From the NCBI GenBank assembly GCA_019634625.1, contig JAHCBA010000027.1, positions 1-64,000 on the forward strand: 64,000 nucleotides of DNA, read 5' to 3'. Below, one piece after another: positions 25,674 through 35,632 of this stretch. Below the pieces are notes generated by a model. That model did no database searches. It had not been told where the DNA came from and saw only the letters and a program-made list of their open reading frames with translations. A program made the position numbers and the translations under genes. Each line of letters opens with the position of its first letter. Within the stretch, counting starts at the first letter, position 1. Origin of the DNA: Verrucomicrobiia bacterium. Lineage in GTDB: Bacteria; Verrucomicrobiota; Verrucomicrobiia; Limisphaerales; CAIMTB01.

Positions 25674-28505
25674 TCAGCGTTCGGGGAACTCGAAGGTGAT
25701 CTTGCTCTTGTCGCCAAGAACGAGATGGGCGGAGAAGTGTTTCCCGGTCTTGCGGGAGACGAACTTGTCCAGGAGATCGGTGCGGCCTTCGCGGAGGAGC
25801 CTGGCCATCTGGTCGCGTTCGAGGGGTTGTTCGAGGATGGTGCGCCCGGACTTGAACTTGCAGGGGCGGGTGGGGCGCTGGGTGTTTTCGCAGAGGTATT
25901 CGTCGGCCATTTCGAAGACCTGACCCTGGCAGCGGGGGCAGGTGCCGACGGGTGTGAGGCCGGTGAAGTTGACGGGGGGCGGGGGCGGTCCCTTCTCTTT
26001 GGGTGCAGCGGCCTTGGCGCGGGGCTGGCGGGGGGCGAATTCGAAGCTGACCTTGCCCTCCTTGAGGACGAGGAAGGCCTCGAATTTCCTTCCGGTGCGG
26101 TTGGAGACGAATTCCTTGAGGAGGTCGGTCTTGCCTTCGGCCAGGAGTTTTCGGACCTGGGCGGGGTCAAGGGGCTGCTGCAGGATGGTCTTGGAGGAGC
26201 TGAAGTCGCAGGACTTCGACGGGCCAACGGCGCGTTCGCAGACGTACTTCATGCCGGCGTCGAAGACGTTGGAGGAGCACTTCGGGCAGGGGCCGAGCGG
26301 GGTCTGGCCGGTGAAATCCGGGGCGGTGGCGCCGGCCGCATCGTTGCCCTCGGCATCCTTGCCGTTGCCGAAGTCGAACTCCGCTTTGAAGTCGGGCCCC
26401 GGGCCGAGCTTCATCATGGCGTCGAAGGGGCGCCCCTGCTTGCTGCGGAAACCGCGGAGGGGTCCGACACGACTCTGGCGGATGAGTTCCTCGACCTCCT
26501 CGGGTTCGAACTGGCGGCCGAGAATGATTTTGTACACGGACCACGAGCAGCCCTGGCACTGGAAGGTCTTGTAGGTTTCGTGGATCACGCCGCCGCATCG
26601 GGGGCAGGGGATCTGAAGGCGACCGAAATCGCCGGGGATGGTGTCGTTGTCGTAGCTCTTGGCGCGGTTGACGATTTCCTCGGTGAGGGAGCGGATTTCG
26701 GTCATGAAGACGTCGCGACCGAGGTCGCCACGTTCCATGCGCTTGAGTTTGTGCTCCCATTCGCCGGTGAGGGCGGGACGGGTCAGGGTTTCGACGCCGA
26801 GTCCGTTGAGGAGGACCATGAGGGAGAAGGCCTTGGCGGTCGGCTGAAGTTCCTTGCCCTGGCGGACGATGTAGTGGTCCTCGATGAGACCCTCGATGAT
26901 CTGGGCACGGGTGGCGGGCGTGCCGAGGCCCTTTTCGGCCATGGCCTCGCGGAGGTCGTCGTCCTCGACGAGTTTTCCCGCGCCTTCCATGGCGCTGAGG
27001 AGGGTGGCTTCGGTGTAGCGCGGGGGCGGCTTGGTGCGGCTGGCCTTCACCTCGATGTCCGAGGTCTGGACGGTTTCGCCGGGCGTCACCGGGGTGAGCA
27101 CCGGGGCGTCGCCGGTGGCCTGAACCTCCTTGCCGTACACCTCGAGCCAGCCGGGCTTCACCAGGACCTTGCCGACGCTCTTGAAGGGTTCCCCCTCGAC
27201 GCGGGTGATGCGGACGGTTTCGAGGAACTCGGCTGCCGGGAAGAACACAGCCAGGAACCGGCGGGTGACGAGGTCGTAGATCTTCTGTTCGGGCTCGGTG
27301 AGCGACCTGGGCGGTTCCGGGGTCGGGATGATGGCGAAATGGTCGCTGACCTTGGCGTTGTTGAACACGCGGCGGTTGCCCGGGCGGACCCAGTCCTGGG
27401 CCAGGATCTTGTTGGCGAGGGGGGTGTAGCCACCGGCGGCAGCTTCGAGGGCGGAGAGCGTTTTGCGGACGGTGGCGGGGTAATCCTCGGGGAGGTGCCG
27501 GGAATCGGTTCGCGGGTAGGTGAGGACCTTGTGGCGCTCGTAGAGGGCCTGGGCGATGGCGAGGGTGTTCTTGGCGCTGAAGCCGAACCGCCCGTTGGCC
27601 TCGCGTTGCAGCGAGGTGAGGTCGAAGAGCAGCGGCGAAAGCTGGGTGGTGGGTTTGCTCTCCTCGGTCACGATGCCGGGCCGCCCCAGGCAACGCTCGC
27701 GGATCGACACGGCCCGTGCTTCCTCCCAGATCCGTTCCGCACGCAGGTCCGGATCACCATCCTTGCCGTCCGGCCGTTGAAAACGCTCATCGAACCAGCG
27801 TCCGGGGTAGGGACCGGCGGCGGCGTCGAAGGTGGCCATCACCTCCCAGTAATCGCGGGTGACGAAGTCGCGGATCTTCTGTTCGCGTTCGACGACGATG
27901 GCGAGGGTGGGGGTCTGGACGCGGCCGACGGGGGTTTTGTTGAAGCCACCTGACTTGTTATTGAACGCGGTCATGGCCCGCGTGCCGTTGATCCCCACGA
28001 GCCAGTCGGCTTCGGCGCGGCAGCGGGAGGCGTCGGAGAGCGGGCGCATTTCGGGGTCGGACCGGAGGCGGGCGAAGCCCTCGCGGATGGCGGCGGGGGT
28101 CATCGACTGGAGCCAGAGGCGTTCGACGGGCTGCCTGGCGCCGGTGAAGGCCGCGATGTTGCGGAAGATGAGTTCGCCCTCCCGCCCGGCATCGCAGGCG
28201 TTGATCAGGCGGTCCACGTCCTTGCGCTTGATCAGGCGGGTGAGGGTCTTGAGCCGGTTCTCGTTCTTTTCGATGGGCACCAGGGTGAAGTGGGGCGGCA
28301 GATGCGGGAGGGCATTGAAGGTCCACTTGCCGCGCTTCACCTCGTGCTCCTCGGGGACGGCCAGTTCGAGGAGATGGCCGACGGCGGACGAGAGCAGGTA
28401 CTGATCGCTCTCGAAGTAGTCGTCGTGCTTCTTAAAGCCCCCGAGCGCCCGAGCGATGTCGGTGGCGACGGAGGGTTTCTCGGCGATGATGAGTGCCTTG
28501 GCCAT
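25674..28505 (-). CDS. topB: DNA topoisomerase III
   Basis: 943 residues starting MAKALIIAEKPSVATDIARA. Toprim residues are in IAEKPSV and DAGREGELIF; the catalytic Tyr330 is in VLTYPRTDSR, matching Y328 of E. coli TopB. A type IA core runs to about residue 630. The long C-terminal region has three zinc-ribbon/toprim-like repeats (CPRCGGVIHE, CPKCSSNVFD, CPRCQGQVFE), two of them followed by a repeated KTILQQPLD/RTILEQPLE segment, so the tail looks internally duplicated. It relaxes and decatenates DNA. The start is taken at the conserved MAKALII; 27 residues of in-frame upstream extension are discarded. Confidence 0.95.
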   Translation of the reverse strand: MAKALIIAEKPSVATDIARALGGFKKHDDYFESDQYLLSSAVGHLLELAVPEEHEVKRGKWTFNALPHLPPHFTLVPIEKNENRLKTLTRLIKRKDVDRLINACDAGREGELIFRNIAAFTGARQPVERLWLQSMTPAAIREGFARLRSDPEMRPLSDASRCRAEADWLVGINGTRAMTAFNNKSGGFNKTPVGRVQTPTLAIVVEREQKIRDFVTRDYWEVMATFDAAAGPYPGRWFDERFQRPDGKDGDPDLRAERIWEEARAVSIRERCLGRPGIVTEESKPTTQLSPLLFDLTSLQREANGRFGFSAKNTLAIAQALYERHKVLTYPRTDSRHLPEDYPATVRKTLSALEAAAGGYTPLANKILAQDWVRPGNRRVFNNAKVSDHFAIIPTPEPPRSLTEPEQKIYDLVTRRFLAVFFPAAEFLETVRITRVEGEPFKSVGKVLVKPGWLEVYGKEVQATGDAPVLTPVTPGETVQTSDIEVKASRTKPPPRYTEATLLSAMEGAGKLVEDDDLREAMAEKGLGTPATRAQIIEGLIEDHYIVRQGKELQPTAKAFSLMVLLNGLGVETLTRPALTGEWEHKLKRMERGDLGRDVFMTEIRSLTEEIVNRAKSYDNDTIPGDFGRLQIPCPRCGGVIHETYKTFQCQGCSWSVYKIILGRQFEPEEVEELIRQSRVGPLRGFRSKQGRPFDAMMKLGPGPDFKAEFDFGNGKDAEGNDAAGATAPDFTGQTPLGPCPKCSSNVFDAGMKYVCERAVGPSKSCDFSSSKTILQQPLDPAQVRKLLAEGKTDLLKEFVSNRTGRKFEAFLVLKEGKVSFEFAPRQPRAKAAAPKEKGPPPPPVNFTGLTPVGTCPRCQGQVFEMADEYLCENTQRPTRPCKFKSGRTILEQPLERDQMARLLREGRTDLLDKFVSRKTGKHFSAHLVLGDKSKITFEFPER

Positions 28506-28615
28506 GACCAGAGGTGGGCGGCTTCTACACCACGGCCCTTGCGAGGCGCAACCGTTTGGTCTCCGGAATGTGCGATTCGGGCGCATCTCCGAGTTGTCGG
28601 TACCGAGCCAGCGAA

Positions 28616-28692
28616 TCGGAGGGACGAGCTCCGCGAGTCCTCAACCGAACGCTCCACACCGTTGCGGCCTCGTGGAACTCGGCCCTCCGAGG
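28616..28692. repeat. Inverted copy of the GGAGCTCGTCCCTCCGA repeat, with a diverged second copy
   Basis: TCGGAGGGACGAGCTCCGCG (28616-28635) is the reverse complement of the sequence at 11221-11244. A diverged copy in the other orientation (GGAACTCGGCCCTCCGAGG) follows about 30 bp later. It lies between topB and the DUF1501 operon, in a 287-bp spacer with no gene. Confidence 0.85.
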
Positions 28693-28792
28693 TGCCATTT
28701 GGCGGAGTTCGCACCTCTCCCCACAACTTCGGGATGCACGGACGAGGGAGGGGCGATGGCGAATCCTGTGGCGCGGGGTGGGGGGTTCGGGT

Positions 28793-30196
28793 ATGACGCT
28801 CCGCATGTTCGACCTCCTCGCAGAATCTCCGGACGATCGTGCCCGTTTATGCGGGCGGGGGCATTCCCGGCGCGAATTTCTCCAAGTCGGTGCGTTGGCG
28901 GCGCTTGGGCTTTCCCTGCCCCAATACCTCCGGGCCAGTCAGACAGGCCTGGTCAAGCCGGGACACGACCATCGTTCGTGCATCCTGATCTTCAATCTCG
29001 GGGGGCCGAGCCATCTGGATTTATGGGACATGAAGCCGGAGGCGCCCAGTGAAGTGCGGGGGCCGTTCCAGGCGATCCGGACGAAGTCCGATGCCTTCGA
29101 GATCTCCGAGCTGCTCCCCCGGCACGCGGCACTGGCCGACAAATTTTCGCTGGTGCGGTCGTGTCATCATGACGGCGCGGCGGTGCACGACGCCGGCTGG
29201 CAGATGTTGCAGACGGGGCGCCGGTTCACGGGGGGGATCCACACGCCGCACGCGGGGGCGGTGGTTTCGCATTTGATGGGCCGCAAGACGGACCTTCCGC
29301 CGTTCGTGGTGCTGCCGGAACTGATGGGGAGGGGCGGGGGCAATCTGCCGAACGGCCAGGCCGGGGGTTTCCTGGGGAAGGCGCACGATCCGTTCGCGCT
29401 GATGGCCGATCCGTCACAGGAGGACTTCCGGGTGCCGGATCTGCTGCCGCCCGACCAGATGGCGGCCACGCGGCTCGATCGTCGGCGGCGGATGCGGGAC
29501 ATTGTGGACGGGGTGGTGAAGGCGTTCGAGGCGAGCGAGGATGCGCGGCTGCTGGACGAGAATTTTCACGCGGCGTTCCGGCTGATGACCAGCGAGCAGG
29601 CACGGGCGGCGTTCGATTTGACGCGGGAGCCGGTGGCGGTGCGGGAGCGGTACGGGATGAACCGGTTTGGGCAGTGTTGTCTGCTGGCGCGCCGGCTGGT
29701 GGAGAGCGGGGTGCGGTTTGTCACCATCAACACGTTTCTGACCGTGTTCGACGAGATCACCTGGGACATCCACGGCTCGAAGCCGTTCACCTCGATCGAG
29801 GGGATGAAGGACATCGTGTGTCCGATGTACGACCAGGCGTACAGCGCGCTGATCGAGGATCTCGATCAGCGGGGAATGCTGGGGGACACGATGGTGGCGA
29901 ATCTGGCGGAATTCGGGCGGACGCCGAAGGTGAATCCGGCGGGTGGGCGGGACCACTGGCCGCAGTGTTTCACGGTGTACTTCGCGGGGGGCGGCGTGCG
30001 CGGGGGGCGGGTGGTGGGGGCGAGCGATCCGGTGGGTGGATTTCCGGCGGAGCGTCCGGTGGTGCCGGGGGATCTGGTGGCCACGATTTTCCACAGTCTG
30101 GGGCTGGATCACACGGCGCATCTGCCGGGGCCTGGCGGACGGCCGTTTCCGCTCACCGATCTTGGCACTGAACCCATCCGGGAGCTGTTCGCATGA
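28793..30196 (+). CDS. DUF1501 protein with Tat-like signal
   Basis: 467 residues. The N-terminal segment RREFLQVGALAALGLSLPQY is a Tat-type signal. DUF1501 sequence follows: GGPSHLDLWDMKPEAP, SCHHDGAAVHDAGWQM, AEFGRTPKVNPAGGRDHWP. DUF1501 proteins belong to the alkaline-phosphatase-like clan and are abundant in Planctomycetes and Verrucomicrobia next to DUF1549/1553 proteins; the activity is unknown. The start at MTLRMFDLLAESPD is preferred, though MFDLL four codons later is possible. Its stop overlaps the start of the next gene by 4 bp (ATGA). Confidence 0.92.
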   Translation: MTLRMFDLLAESPDDRARLCGRGHSRREFLQVGALAALGLSLPQYLRASQTGLVKPGHDHRSCILIFNLGGPSHLDLWDMKPEAPSEVRGPFQAIRTKSDAFEISELLPRHAALADKFSLVRSCHHDGAAVHDAGWQMLQTGRRFTGGIHTPHAGAVVSHLMGRKTDLPPFVVLPELMGRGGGNLPNGQAGGFLGKAHDPFALMADPSQEDFRVPDLLPPDQMAATRLDRRRRMRDIVDGVVKAFEASEDARLLDENFHAAFRLMTSEQARAAFDLTREPVAVRERYGMNRFGQCCLLARRLVESGVRFVTINTFLTVFDEITWDIHGSKPFTSIEGMKDIVCPMYDQAYSALIEDLDQRGMLGDTMVANLAEFGRTPKVNPAGGRDHWPQCFTVYFAGGGVRGGRVVGASDPVGGFPAERPVVPGDLVATIFHSLGLDHTAHLPGPGGRPFPLTDLGTEPIRELFA

Positions 30197-32436
30197 GGCC
30201 GATCGTCCGGGCGAAGGTGTGGGCGGTGGCGGCCTGGGTGGCGGCCTGGGGGGGACTGGGGGCGGCGGCGTGGGGCGCGGAAGCGGTGCCGAGCTTCCGT
30301 CACGACATCCTTCCGATCCTGTCGCAGGCGGGGTGCAGCACCGGGGGATGCCATGGGGCCCTGGCCGGGAAGGGCGGGTTCCGGTTGTCGCTGTTTGGCT
30401 ACAATCCCGAGGCGGATTACCGGTCGATCACGCGGGAGATGCGCGGGCGGCGGGTCGAGTTGGGCGATCCGGGACGGAGCCTGCTGCTGACCAAGCCGAC
30501 GACGGCGTTGCCGCACAAGGGGGGGATGCGGTTCGGGGTGGATTCGGAGGAGTACCGGCTGATGGCGGCATGGATTGCCGCGGGGTGTCCGCCGCCGCTT
30601 CCGGACGATCCGGTGCTGGAAGACCTGGAAGTGTTCCCTGCGGAGGCGCGGGGCGAGCCGGGCGGCACCATTTCACTGCGGGTACGGGCGCGGTTCAGCG
30701 ACGGGACGGAACGGGACGTGACGCGGTGGGCGAAGTTCACGTCGACGGACGAGACGGTGGCCAGCGTGGACCGGGCGGGAACGGTGACCGTGCTGGGCCA
30801 CGGCGAGGGAGCGGTCACGGTGTGGTATTCCGCGCGCATTGTGGCGGCCCGGGTGGTGGCGCCGTACGCGCATGCGATTCCGGGGTCGGTGTATGCCGGG
30901 GCGCCGCGTTCGGGTTTCATCGACGACCTGGTGCTGGAGCGGCTGGCGGAGCTGGCCTTGCGGCCGTCGCCGCCGGCGGACGACGCGACGTTTGTGCGGC
31001 GGGCCTTTCTGGACACCATCGGGCGGCTGCCCACGCCGGAGGAGGCGCGGGCCTTCGTGGAGGATCCATCGCCCGGGAAGCACGAGCGCCTCGCCGAACT
31101 GCTGCTGGCCCGTCCGGAGTACATCGATTTCTGGACGTACAAGTGGTCTGACATCCTGCTGGTGAGCGGGGCCAAGCTGCGTCCGCAGGCGTTGACCGCG
31201 TACTACGGGTGGATCCGGGACCAGGTGGCGCTGAACACGCCGTGGGACGAACTGGTGCGGCGGGTGGTCACGGCGCGGGGTTCCTCGGTGGAGGACGGGG
31301 CGAGCAATTTCTACGCGGTGCACCAGGACCCGGAGACCATGGCGGAGAACGTCAGCCAGGCGTTCCTGTCGCTCTCGATCAACTGTGCCAAGTGCCACGA
31401 TCATCCGTTGGAGAAGTGGACCAACGACCAGTACTACGCCTTCGCCAACCTCTTTTCCCGGGTGCGGGCCAAGGGATGGGGCGGCGACGCACGGAACGGC
31501 GACGGGCGGCGGACGCTGTATGTGGAGCCCGAGGGCGAGCTGATCCAGCCGCGCACCGGCAAGCCGCAGCCGCCGGCGCCGCTGGACGGGGAGCCGCTGG
31601 ATCCGGACGACGCGGAGGATCGCCGGGTGCGGTTGGCGGAGTGGCTCACGGATCCGGAGAATCCGTACTTCACGCGGGCGATCGTCAACCGGGTTTGGGC
31701 GCACTACCTCGGGGTGGGCCTGGTGGATCCGGTGGACGATCTGCGGGTGTCGAATCCGGCGAGCAACGAGCGGCTCCTCGACGCGCTCTCGGCGTTCCTG
31801 GTGGAGCGGCGGTACGATCTGAAGGCGCTGAAGCGACTGATCCTGGTGTCGCAGACTTACCGGCGTTCGAGCGAGGTGCTCGAGGAGAACCGGGAGGATC
31901 GGCGGCACTACTCGCGGTTTTATCCGCGGCGCCTGACGGCGGAAGTGCTGAAGGACGCCATCGCCGATGTGACCGGGGTGGGCGACACGTACACGGAGAT
32001 TCTGCTGAGCGACGGATCGACGGAGAAGACCGCGCTGTATCCTGGCGAGACGCGGGCGCTGCAACTGAAGGACTCCGCGGTGCGATCGTATTTTCTGAAG
32101 ACCTTTGGGCGGAACCAGCGGGAGATCACCTGCGAATGCGAACGGTCAAACCAGCCGAACCTGATCCAGGTGCTGCATCTGGCGAACGGCAGCACGATCA
32201 ACGAGAAGCTGGCATCCCGGGAGGGCCGGGTGACGCAGTTGCTGGCCACCGACCCGGCGCCGGAACGCATCCTGGAGGAGGCGTGGATGCGGAGTTTCAG
32301 CCGGGCGCCGTCGGAGGCGGAACGGCGCGAGTTCGGGTTGCTCCTGGCCGACGCGGGTCCCGAGGGGCGGCGCGAGGCGGTCGAGGACCTGTTCTGGGCG
32401 CTGCTGACGTCGCGCGAGTTTCTTTTCCAGCACTGA
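30193..32436 (+). CDS. DUF1549/DUF1553 protein with Big2 domain and cytochrome-like motifs
   Basis: 747 residues with an N-terminal signal (WVAAWGGLGAAAWGAEA). The first part has CSTGGCHG, resembling a haem site. A bacterial Ig-like (Big2) stretch, from about 145 to 215, reads GTISLRVRARFSDGTERDVT. DUF1549 (PSCyt2) is at about 240-430 and includes CAKCHDHPLEKWTNDQYYAF with a CXXCH motif. DUF1553 (PSD1) fills the rest, including TRAIVNRVWAHYLGVGLVDP. The trio with DUF1501 and a cytochrome/WD40 protein is a recurrent planctomycetal-verrucomicrobial operon of unknown function, probably periplasmic. Confidence 0.92.
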   Translation: MRPIVRAKVWAVAAWVAAWGGLGAAAWGAEAVPSFRHDILPILSQAGCSTGGCHGALAGKGGFRLSLFGYNPEADYRSITREMRGRRVELGDPGRSLLLTKPTTALPHKGGMRFGVDSEEYRLMAAWIAAGCPPPLPDDPVLEDLEVFPAEARGEPGGTISLRVRARFSDGTERDVTRWAKFTSTDETVASVDRAGTVTVLGHGEGAVTVWYSARIVAARVVAPYAHAIPGSVYAGAPRSGFIDDLVLERLAELALRPSPPADDATFVRRAFLDTIGRLPTPEEARAFVEDPSPGKHERLAELLLARPEYIDFWTYKWSDILLVSGAKLRPQALTAYYGWIRDQVALNTPWDELVRRVVTARGSSVEDGASNFYAVHQDPETMAENVSQAFLSLSINCAKCHDHPLEKWTNDQYYAFANLFSRVRAKGWGGDARNGDGRRTLYVEPEGELIQPRTGKPQPPAPLDGEPLDPDDAEDRRVRLAEWLTDPENPYFTRAIVNRVWAHYLGVGLVDPVDDLRVSNPASNERLLDALSAFLVERRYDLKALKRLILVSQTYRRSSEVLEENREDRRHYSRFYPRRLTAEVLKDAIADVTGVGDTYTEILLSDGSTEKTALYPGETRALQLKDSAVRSYFLKTFGRNQREITCECERSNQPNLIQVLHLANGSTINEKLASREGRVTQLLATDPAPERILEEAWMRSFSRAPSEAERREFGLLLADAGPEGRREAVEDLFWALLTSREFLFQH

Positions 32437-32447
32437 TCCGTACTCCC

Positions 32448-35300
32448 ATGCGCACGCTGCTTTTGCTCGTCGTTGTCGCCGGATGCGGCGGAATGCTGGC
32501 CCGGGCCGACGCGGGGTTGACCTACGAGCGCGACATTGCGCCGATCTTCCGGGCCTATTGTGCGGGGTGCCACAACGACCGGGACGCGGAGGGGGAATTC
32601 TCGGTCGAGACCTTTGCGCGGCTGCGGGGGGGCGGGTCGGACCATGGCGATCCGATCGTTCCGGGCGATCCCGAGGGATCGTTTCTCATCCGATCGCTGG
32701 AGCGGAAGGCGCGACCGTTCATGCCGCCGCGCGACGAGGCGCCGGTCCCGCCTTCGGAGATCGAGCGCTTGAAGCGGTGGATTGCGGGGGGCGCTGCGGG
32801 TCCGGAGGACGACCGGTCGATCCTGGAAACGCTGGTGACCCCGACATTGCCGGGTGCGCCCGGGCCGTCGCCGGTGCTGGCCGTGGCGGCTTCCCCTCAC
32901 GGTACGCTGCTGGCGGTGGGACGGGCGGACGGCATCGAGGTGCGGGATGCCGAGACGGGGGAGGTGTGGGTGGTGCTTCGGGACCTGCCTGGCAAGGTCA
33001 ACGCGCTTCAATTCTCGACGGACGGGACCCGGTTGTTGGCGGCGACGGGCATTCCCGGGTTGCGGGGGGTGGCGATTCTGTTCGACCTGGCCTCGGGCGC
33101 ACGGGTGCGCGAGTTCGGGGGGCATTCGGACATTCTGTACGACGCCGAGTTTTCGCCGGACCAGACTTTGGTGGCGACCGGGGGGTACGACCGGGAGATC
33201 CGATTGTGGCAGGTGTCCGACGGGGCGCTGATCCGGACGTTGGCGGTGCATCAGGGGGCCATCTTTGATCTGGCGTGGCATCCCGGGGGCCGGGTGCTGG
33301 CGTCGGCCAGCGCGGATGAGACGGTGAAGCTTTGGCGCGTGCCGGACGGGCTGCGGTTGGACACGCTGAACCAGCCGCAGGGGGAGCTGATGTCGGTGGC
33401 CTTCACACCGGACGGGCGGCACATCCTGGCGGCGGGAGCGGACAAGCGGATCCACCTGTGGCGGTTTGTGTCCCGTGACGCTCCGGCCTTGAATCCGCGG
33501 CTGCAATCGCGGTTTGCGCACGAGACGGCCATCCACGCCCTGGCCCTGAGCGCCGATGGACGATTCGTGCTGTCGAGCGCGGACGATCACACGCTCAAGT
33601 TATGGAGCCTGCCGGACCTCGAGTGGATCCAGGAGTATCCCGTCCAGCCCGATGTGGTGGCTGCGGCGGTTGCCATGCGGCATCCCGCCCGGTTTTACCT
33701 CGGACGGATGGATGGCTCGACCGCCACGCTGCCGGGGTTGTCGGGCGACCGGATGGGCGAACCCGGGCCGCAGCCCCTGAGGCTTGCCGCCGTGGCGGCG
33801 TCAGCCCCGGAGTTGGAGGGTGTCGAGGCGGTTGCCGCCGGGGGGCAGTCGGCGTCGGCGCCGGCGCGGGTGCAGGAGCGCGAGCCGAACGATGTTCCGG
33901 GCGATGCGCAGGGCGTGACGTGGCCGGTGGAGATCGAGGGGAGCATCGACCGGCCGGGGGATGCGGACCTGTTCCGGTTTCAGGCGCGGGCTGGCGAGCC
34001 GATGTGGTTGGAAGTCATCGCGGCCCGGGCGCAATCGCGATTGGATTCGCGGATCGAGGTGTTGCATGCCGACGGCCGGCCGGTCGAGCAGGTGGTGCTT
34101 CAGGCCACCAAGGATTCGTGGTTCACGTTTCGCGGGAAGGACTCCGACACTTCGGACGACTTCCGGGTGCACAACTGGGCGGAGATGGAGCTGGACGAGT
34201 ACCTGTATGCCAATGGCGAGGTGGTGCGGTTGTGGCTGTACCCGCGGGGACCGGATTCCGGGTTCAAGGTTTATCCGGGTGAAGGACGCCGCCACACGTT
34301 CTTTTCGACCACACCGCTGGTTCACGCCCTGGGCGCACCGTGCTACATCGTCACGCCTTACCCGCCGGGATCGGATCCGGCGCCCAACGGGCTGCCGGTG
34401 TTCCGGCTCAACTACGTCAACGACGATGATCCTTCCCGGCGGCATGGGACCGACTCGATGCTGCCCTTCACCGCCCCGGCCGACGGGGAGTATCTGGCCC
34501 GGGTCACGGATGTCCGCGGGTTTGGGGAAGGGAGCGGATTTCACTACGTCCTCGCCCTTCGCGCGCCGCGGCCGGACTTCGAGGTGAGCCTCCAGGGGCT
34601 GAATCCCAAGGTCAGTCCTGGCAGTGGTCGCGAGCTGATCTTCCGGGCCCAGCGCCACGAGGGCTTCGACGGTCCGATTCGGATTGAGGTGAACGGTCTG
34701 CCGTCGGGATGGGACACCAGCGCACCGGTCGAGATCGAGGCGGGGCAGGTGGGGGCGGTCGCCGTGTTGTATGCGGGGGCCGACGCGGGGGATCCGGATG
34801 ACGAGGCGGATCGTGCGGTGACGGTGACCGCGACCGCGGTGATTGCGGGGCGGGAGGTGAAGAAACCCATCGGCGGACTCGGCAACCTCCAATTGGGCGC
34901 GCCGCCCAAGGTTACCGTGGAGATTCTGCCCTCCGAGGATCGGTCGGTGGTGCAGACGCGCCCGGACGGGCTGCTGGAGTTTTCGCTGCGACCTGGCGAG
35001 ACCCTCACCGCGAGGGTGCGTGCGACGCGGCACGATTTCGAGGGGCGGATCGAGTTTGGAAACGAGGATTCGGGCCGCAACCTGCCGCATGGACTTTATG
35101 TGGACAACATTGGGCTCAACGGGCTCCTCATTGTGGAAGGGCAGTCGGAGCGGGAATTCTTCATCACCGCCGCTCCCAAGGCGCAACCGGGCAGCCGGTT
35201 GTTTCACCTGCGGGCGCGGGCCGATGATGGGCAGGCTTCTCGACCGGCACTGATCCGGGTGCTGCCGGTCGAGGCGTTGGCGACGCTTCCCGGACGATAG
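32448..35300 (+). CDS. Periplasmic cytochrome-type/WD40/pre-peptidase C-terminal domain protein
   Basis: 950 residues. A signal (MRTLLLLVVVAGCGGMLARA) is followed by a Planctomycete-type cytochrome domain with CAGCH (Cys38). A WD40 propeller follows at about 140-430, with repeats such as LVATGGYDREIRLWQV and VLASASADETVKLW. After about residue 470 come pre-peptidase C-terminal (PPC)-like and Ig-like beta domains (EREPNDVPGDAQGV, GDADLFRFQARAGEP). It starts 11 bp after the previous gene and completes the operon. The start is taken at the signal peptide methionine. Confidence 0.9.
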   Translation: MRTLLLLVVVAGCGGMLARADAGLTYERDIAPIFRAYCAGCHNDRDAEGEFSVETFARLRGGGSDHGDPIVPGDPEGSFLIRSLERKARPFMPPRDEAPVPPSEIERLKRWIAGGAAGPEDDRSILETLVTPTLPGAPGPSPVLAVAASPHGTLLAVGRADGIEVRDAETGEVWVVLRDLPGKVNALQFSTDGTRLLAATGIPGLRGVAILFDLASGARVREFGGHSDILYDAEFSPDQTLVATGGYDREIRLWQVSDGALIRTLAVHQGAIFDLAWHPGGRVLASASADETVKLWRVPDGLRLDTLNQPQGELMSVAFTPDGRHILAAGADKRIHLWRFVSRDAPALNPRLQSRFAHETAIHALALSADGRFVLSSADDHTLKLWSLPDLEWIQEYPVQPDVVAAAVAMRHPARFYLGRMDGSTATLPGLSGDRMGEPGPQPLRLAAVAASAPELEGVEAVAAGGQSASAPARVQEREPNDVPGDAQGVTWPVEIEGSIDRPGDADLFRFQARAGEPMWLEVIAARAQSRLDSRIEVLHADGRPVEQVVLQATKDSWFTFRGKDSDTSDDFRVHNWAEMELDEYLYANGEVVRLWLYPRGPDSGFKVYPGEGRRHTFFSTTPLVHALGAPCYIVTPYPPGSDPAPNGLPVFRLNYVNDDDPSRRHGTDSMLPFTAPADGEYLARVTDVRGFGEGSGFHYVLALRAPRPDFEVSLQGLNPKVSPGSGRELIFRAQRHEGFDGPIRIEVNGLPSGWDTSAPVEIEAGQVGAVAVLYAGADAGDPDDEADRAVTVTATAVIAGREVKKPIGGLGNLQLGAPPKVTVEILPSEDRSVVQTRPDGLLEFSLRPGETLTARVRATRHDFEGRIEFGNEDSGRNLPHGLYVDNIGLNGLLIVEGQSEREFFITAAPKAQPGSRLFHLRARADDGQASRPALIRVLPVEALATLPGR

Positions 35301-35410
35301 TCGGTCGATGCATCCGTGGACGCGCGGCGTGCCGCCTGACGGTACATCCCGAATTCTGGGTTCAGCGTGCAGGGGCTTGGGATTGGAGCAGGGTAGTGGG
35401 GAATGATTCT

Positions 35411-35436
35411 GGCCGGCTGAAGCCGGGACACCGAGC
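35411..35436. repeat. Dispersed hairpin repeat, copy 1
   Basis: GGCCGGCTGAAGCCGGGACA followed by CCGAGC: a CCGGCT-GA-AGCCGG hairpin plus a GACACCGRGC tail. A second copy with a compensatory stem change is at 47694-47719. Confidence 0.7.
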
Positions 35437-35445
35437 TAGGGCGGA

Positions 35446-35580
35446 CAAGGGAGCCCATCGGGTCCGCGAACTCCTTCTTCTCCGGGCACACCCCAGCCCG
35501 TTGGTGATGTGCCGGATCCGCACTCGCAGGATCTGTCCCAGCGACGTTCGCCCATTCCCGGATGCCCCGCGCTGTCCGGT
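35446..35580 (-). pseudogene. Decayed C-terminal fragment of the Y1 transposase
   Basis: The minus strand encodes LGQILRVRIRHITNGL in one frame and CPEKKEFADPMGSL in another, matching LGQILRLRIRHMTDGVFLGSK and KEFVDQMW of the intact copy (23667-24647). A frameshift therefore splits the match, and the N-terminal two-thirds is missing. DNA identity is still clear (GATGTGCCGGATCCG and AGGATCTG). Confidence 0.85.
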
Positions 35581-35632
35581 TCTGCCCGGCTTGCCTCCAA
35601 CCCCGCCAGCCTCTCCGTGCTGCCTTCCAGTC

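Noticed and set aside
25725-27953. 742-codon plus-strand frame opposite topB
   Set aside because: Antisense shadow; topB has all catalytic motifs.
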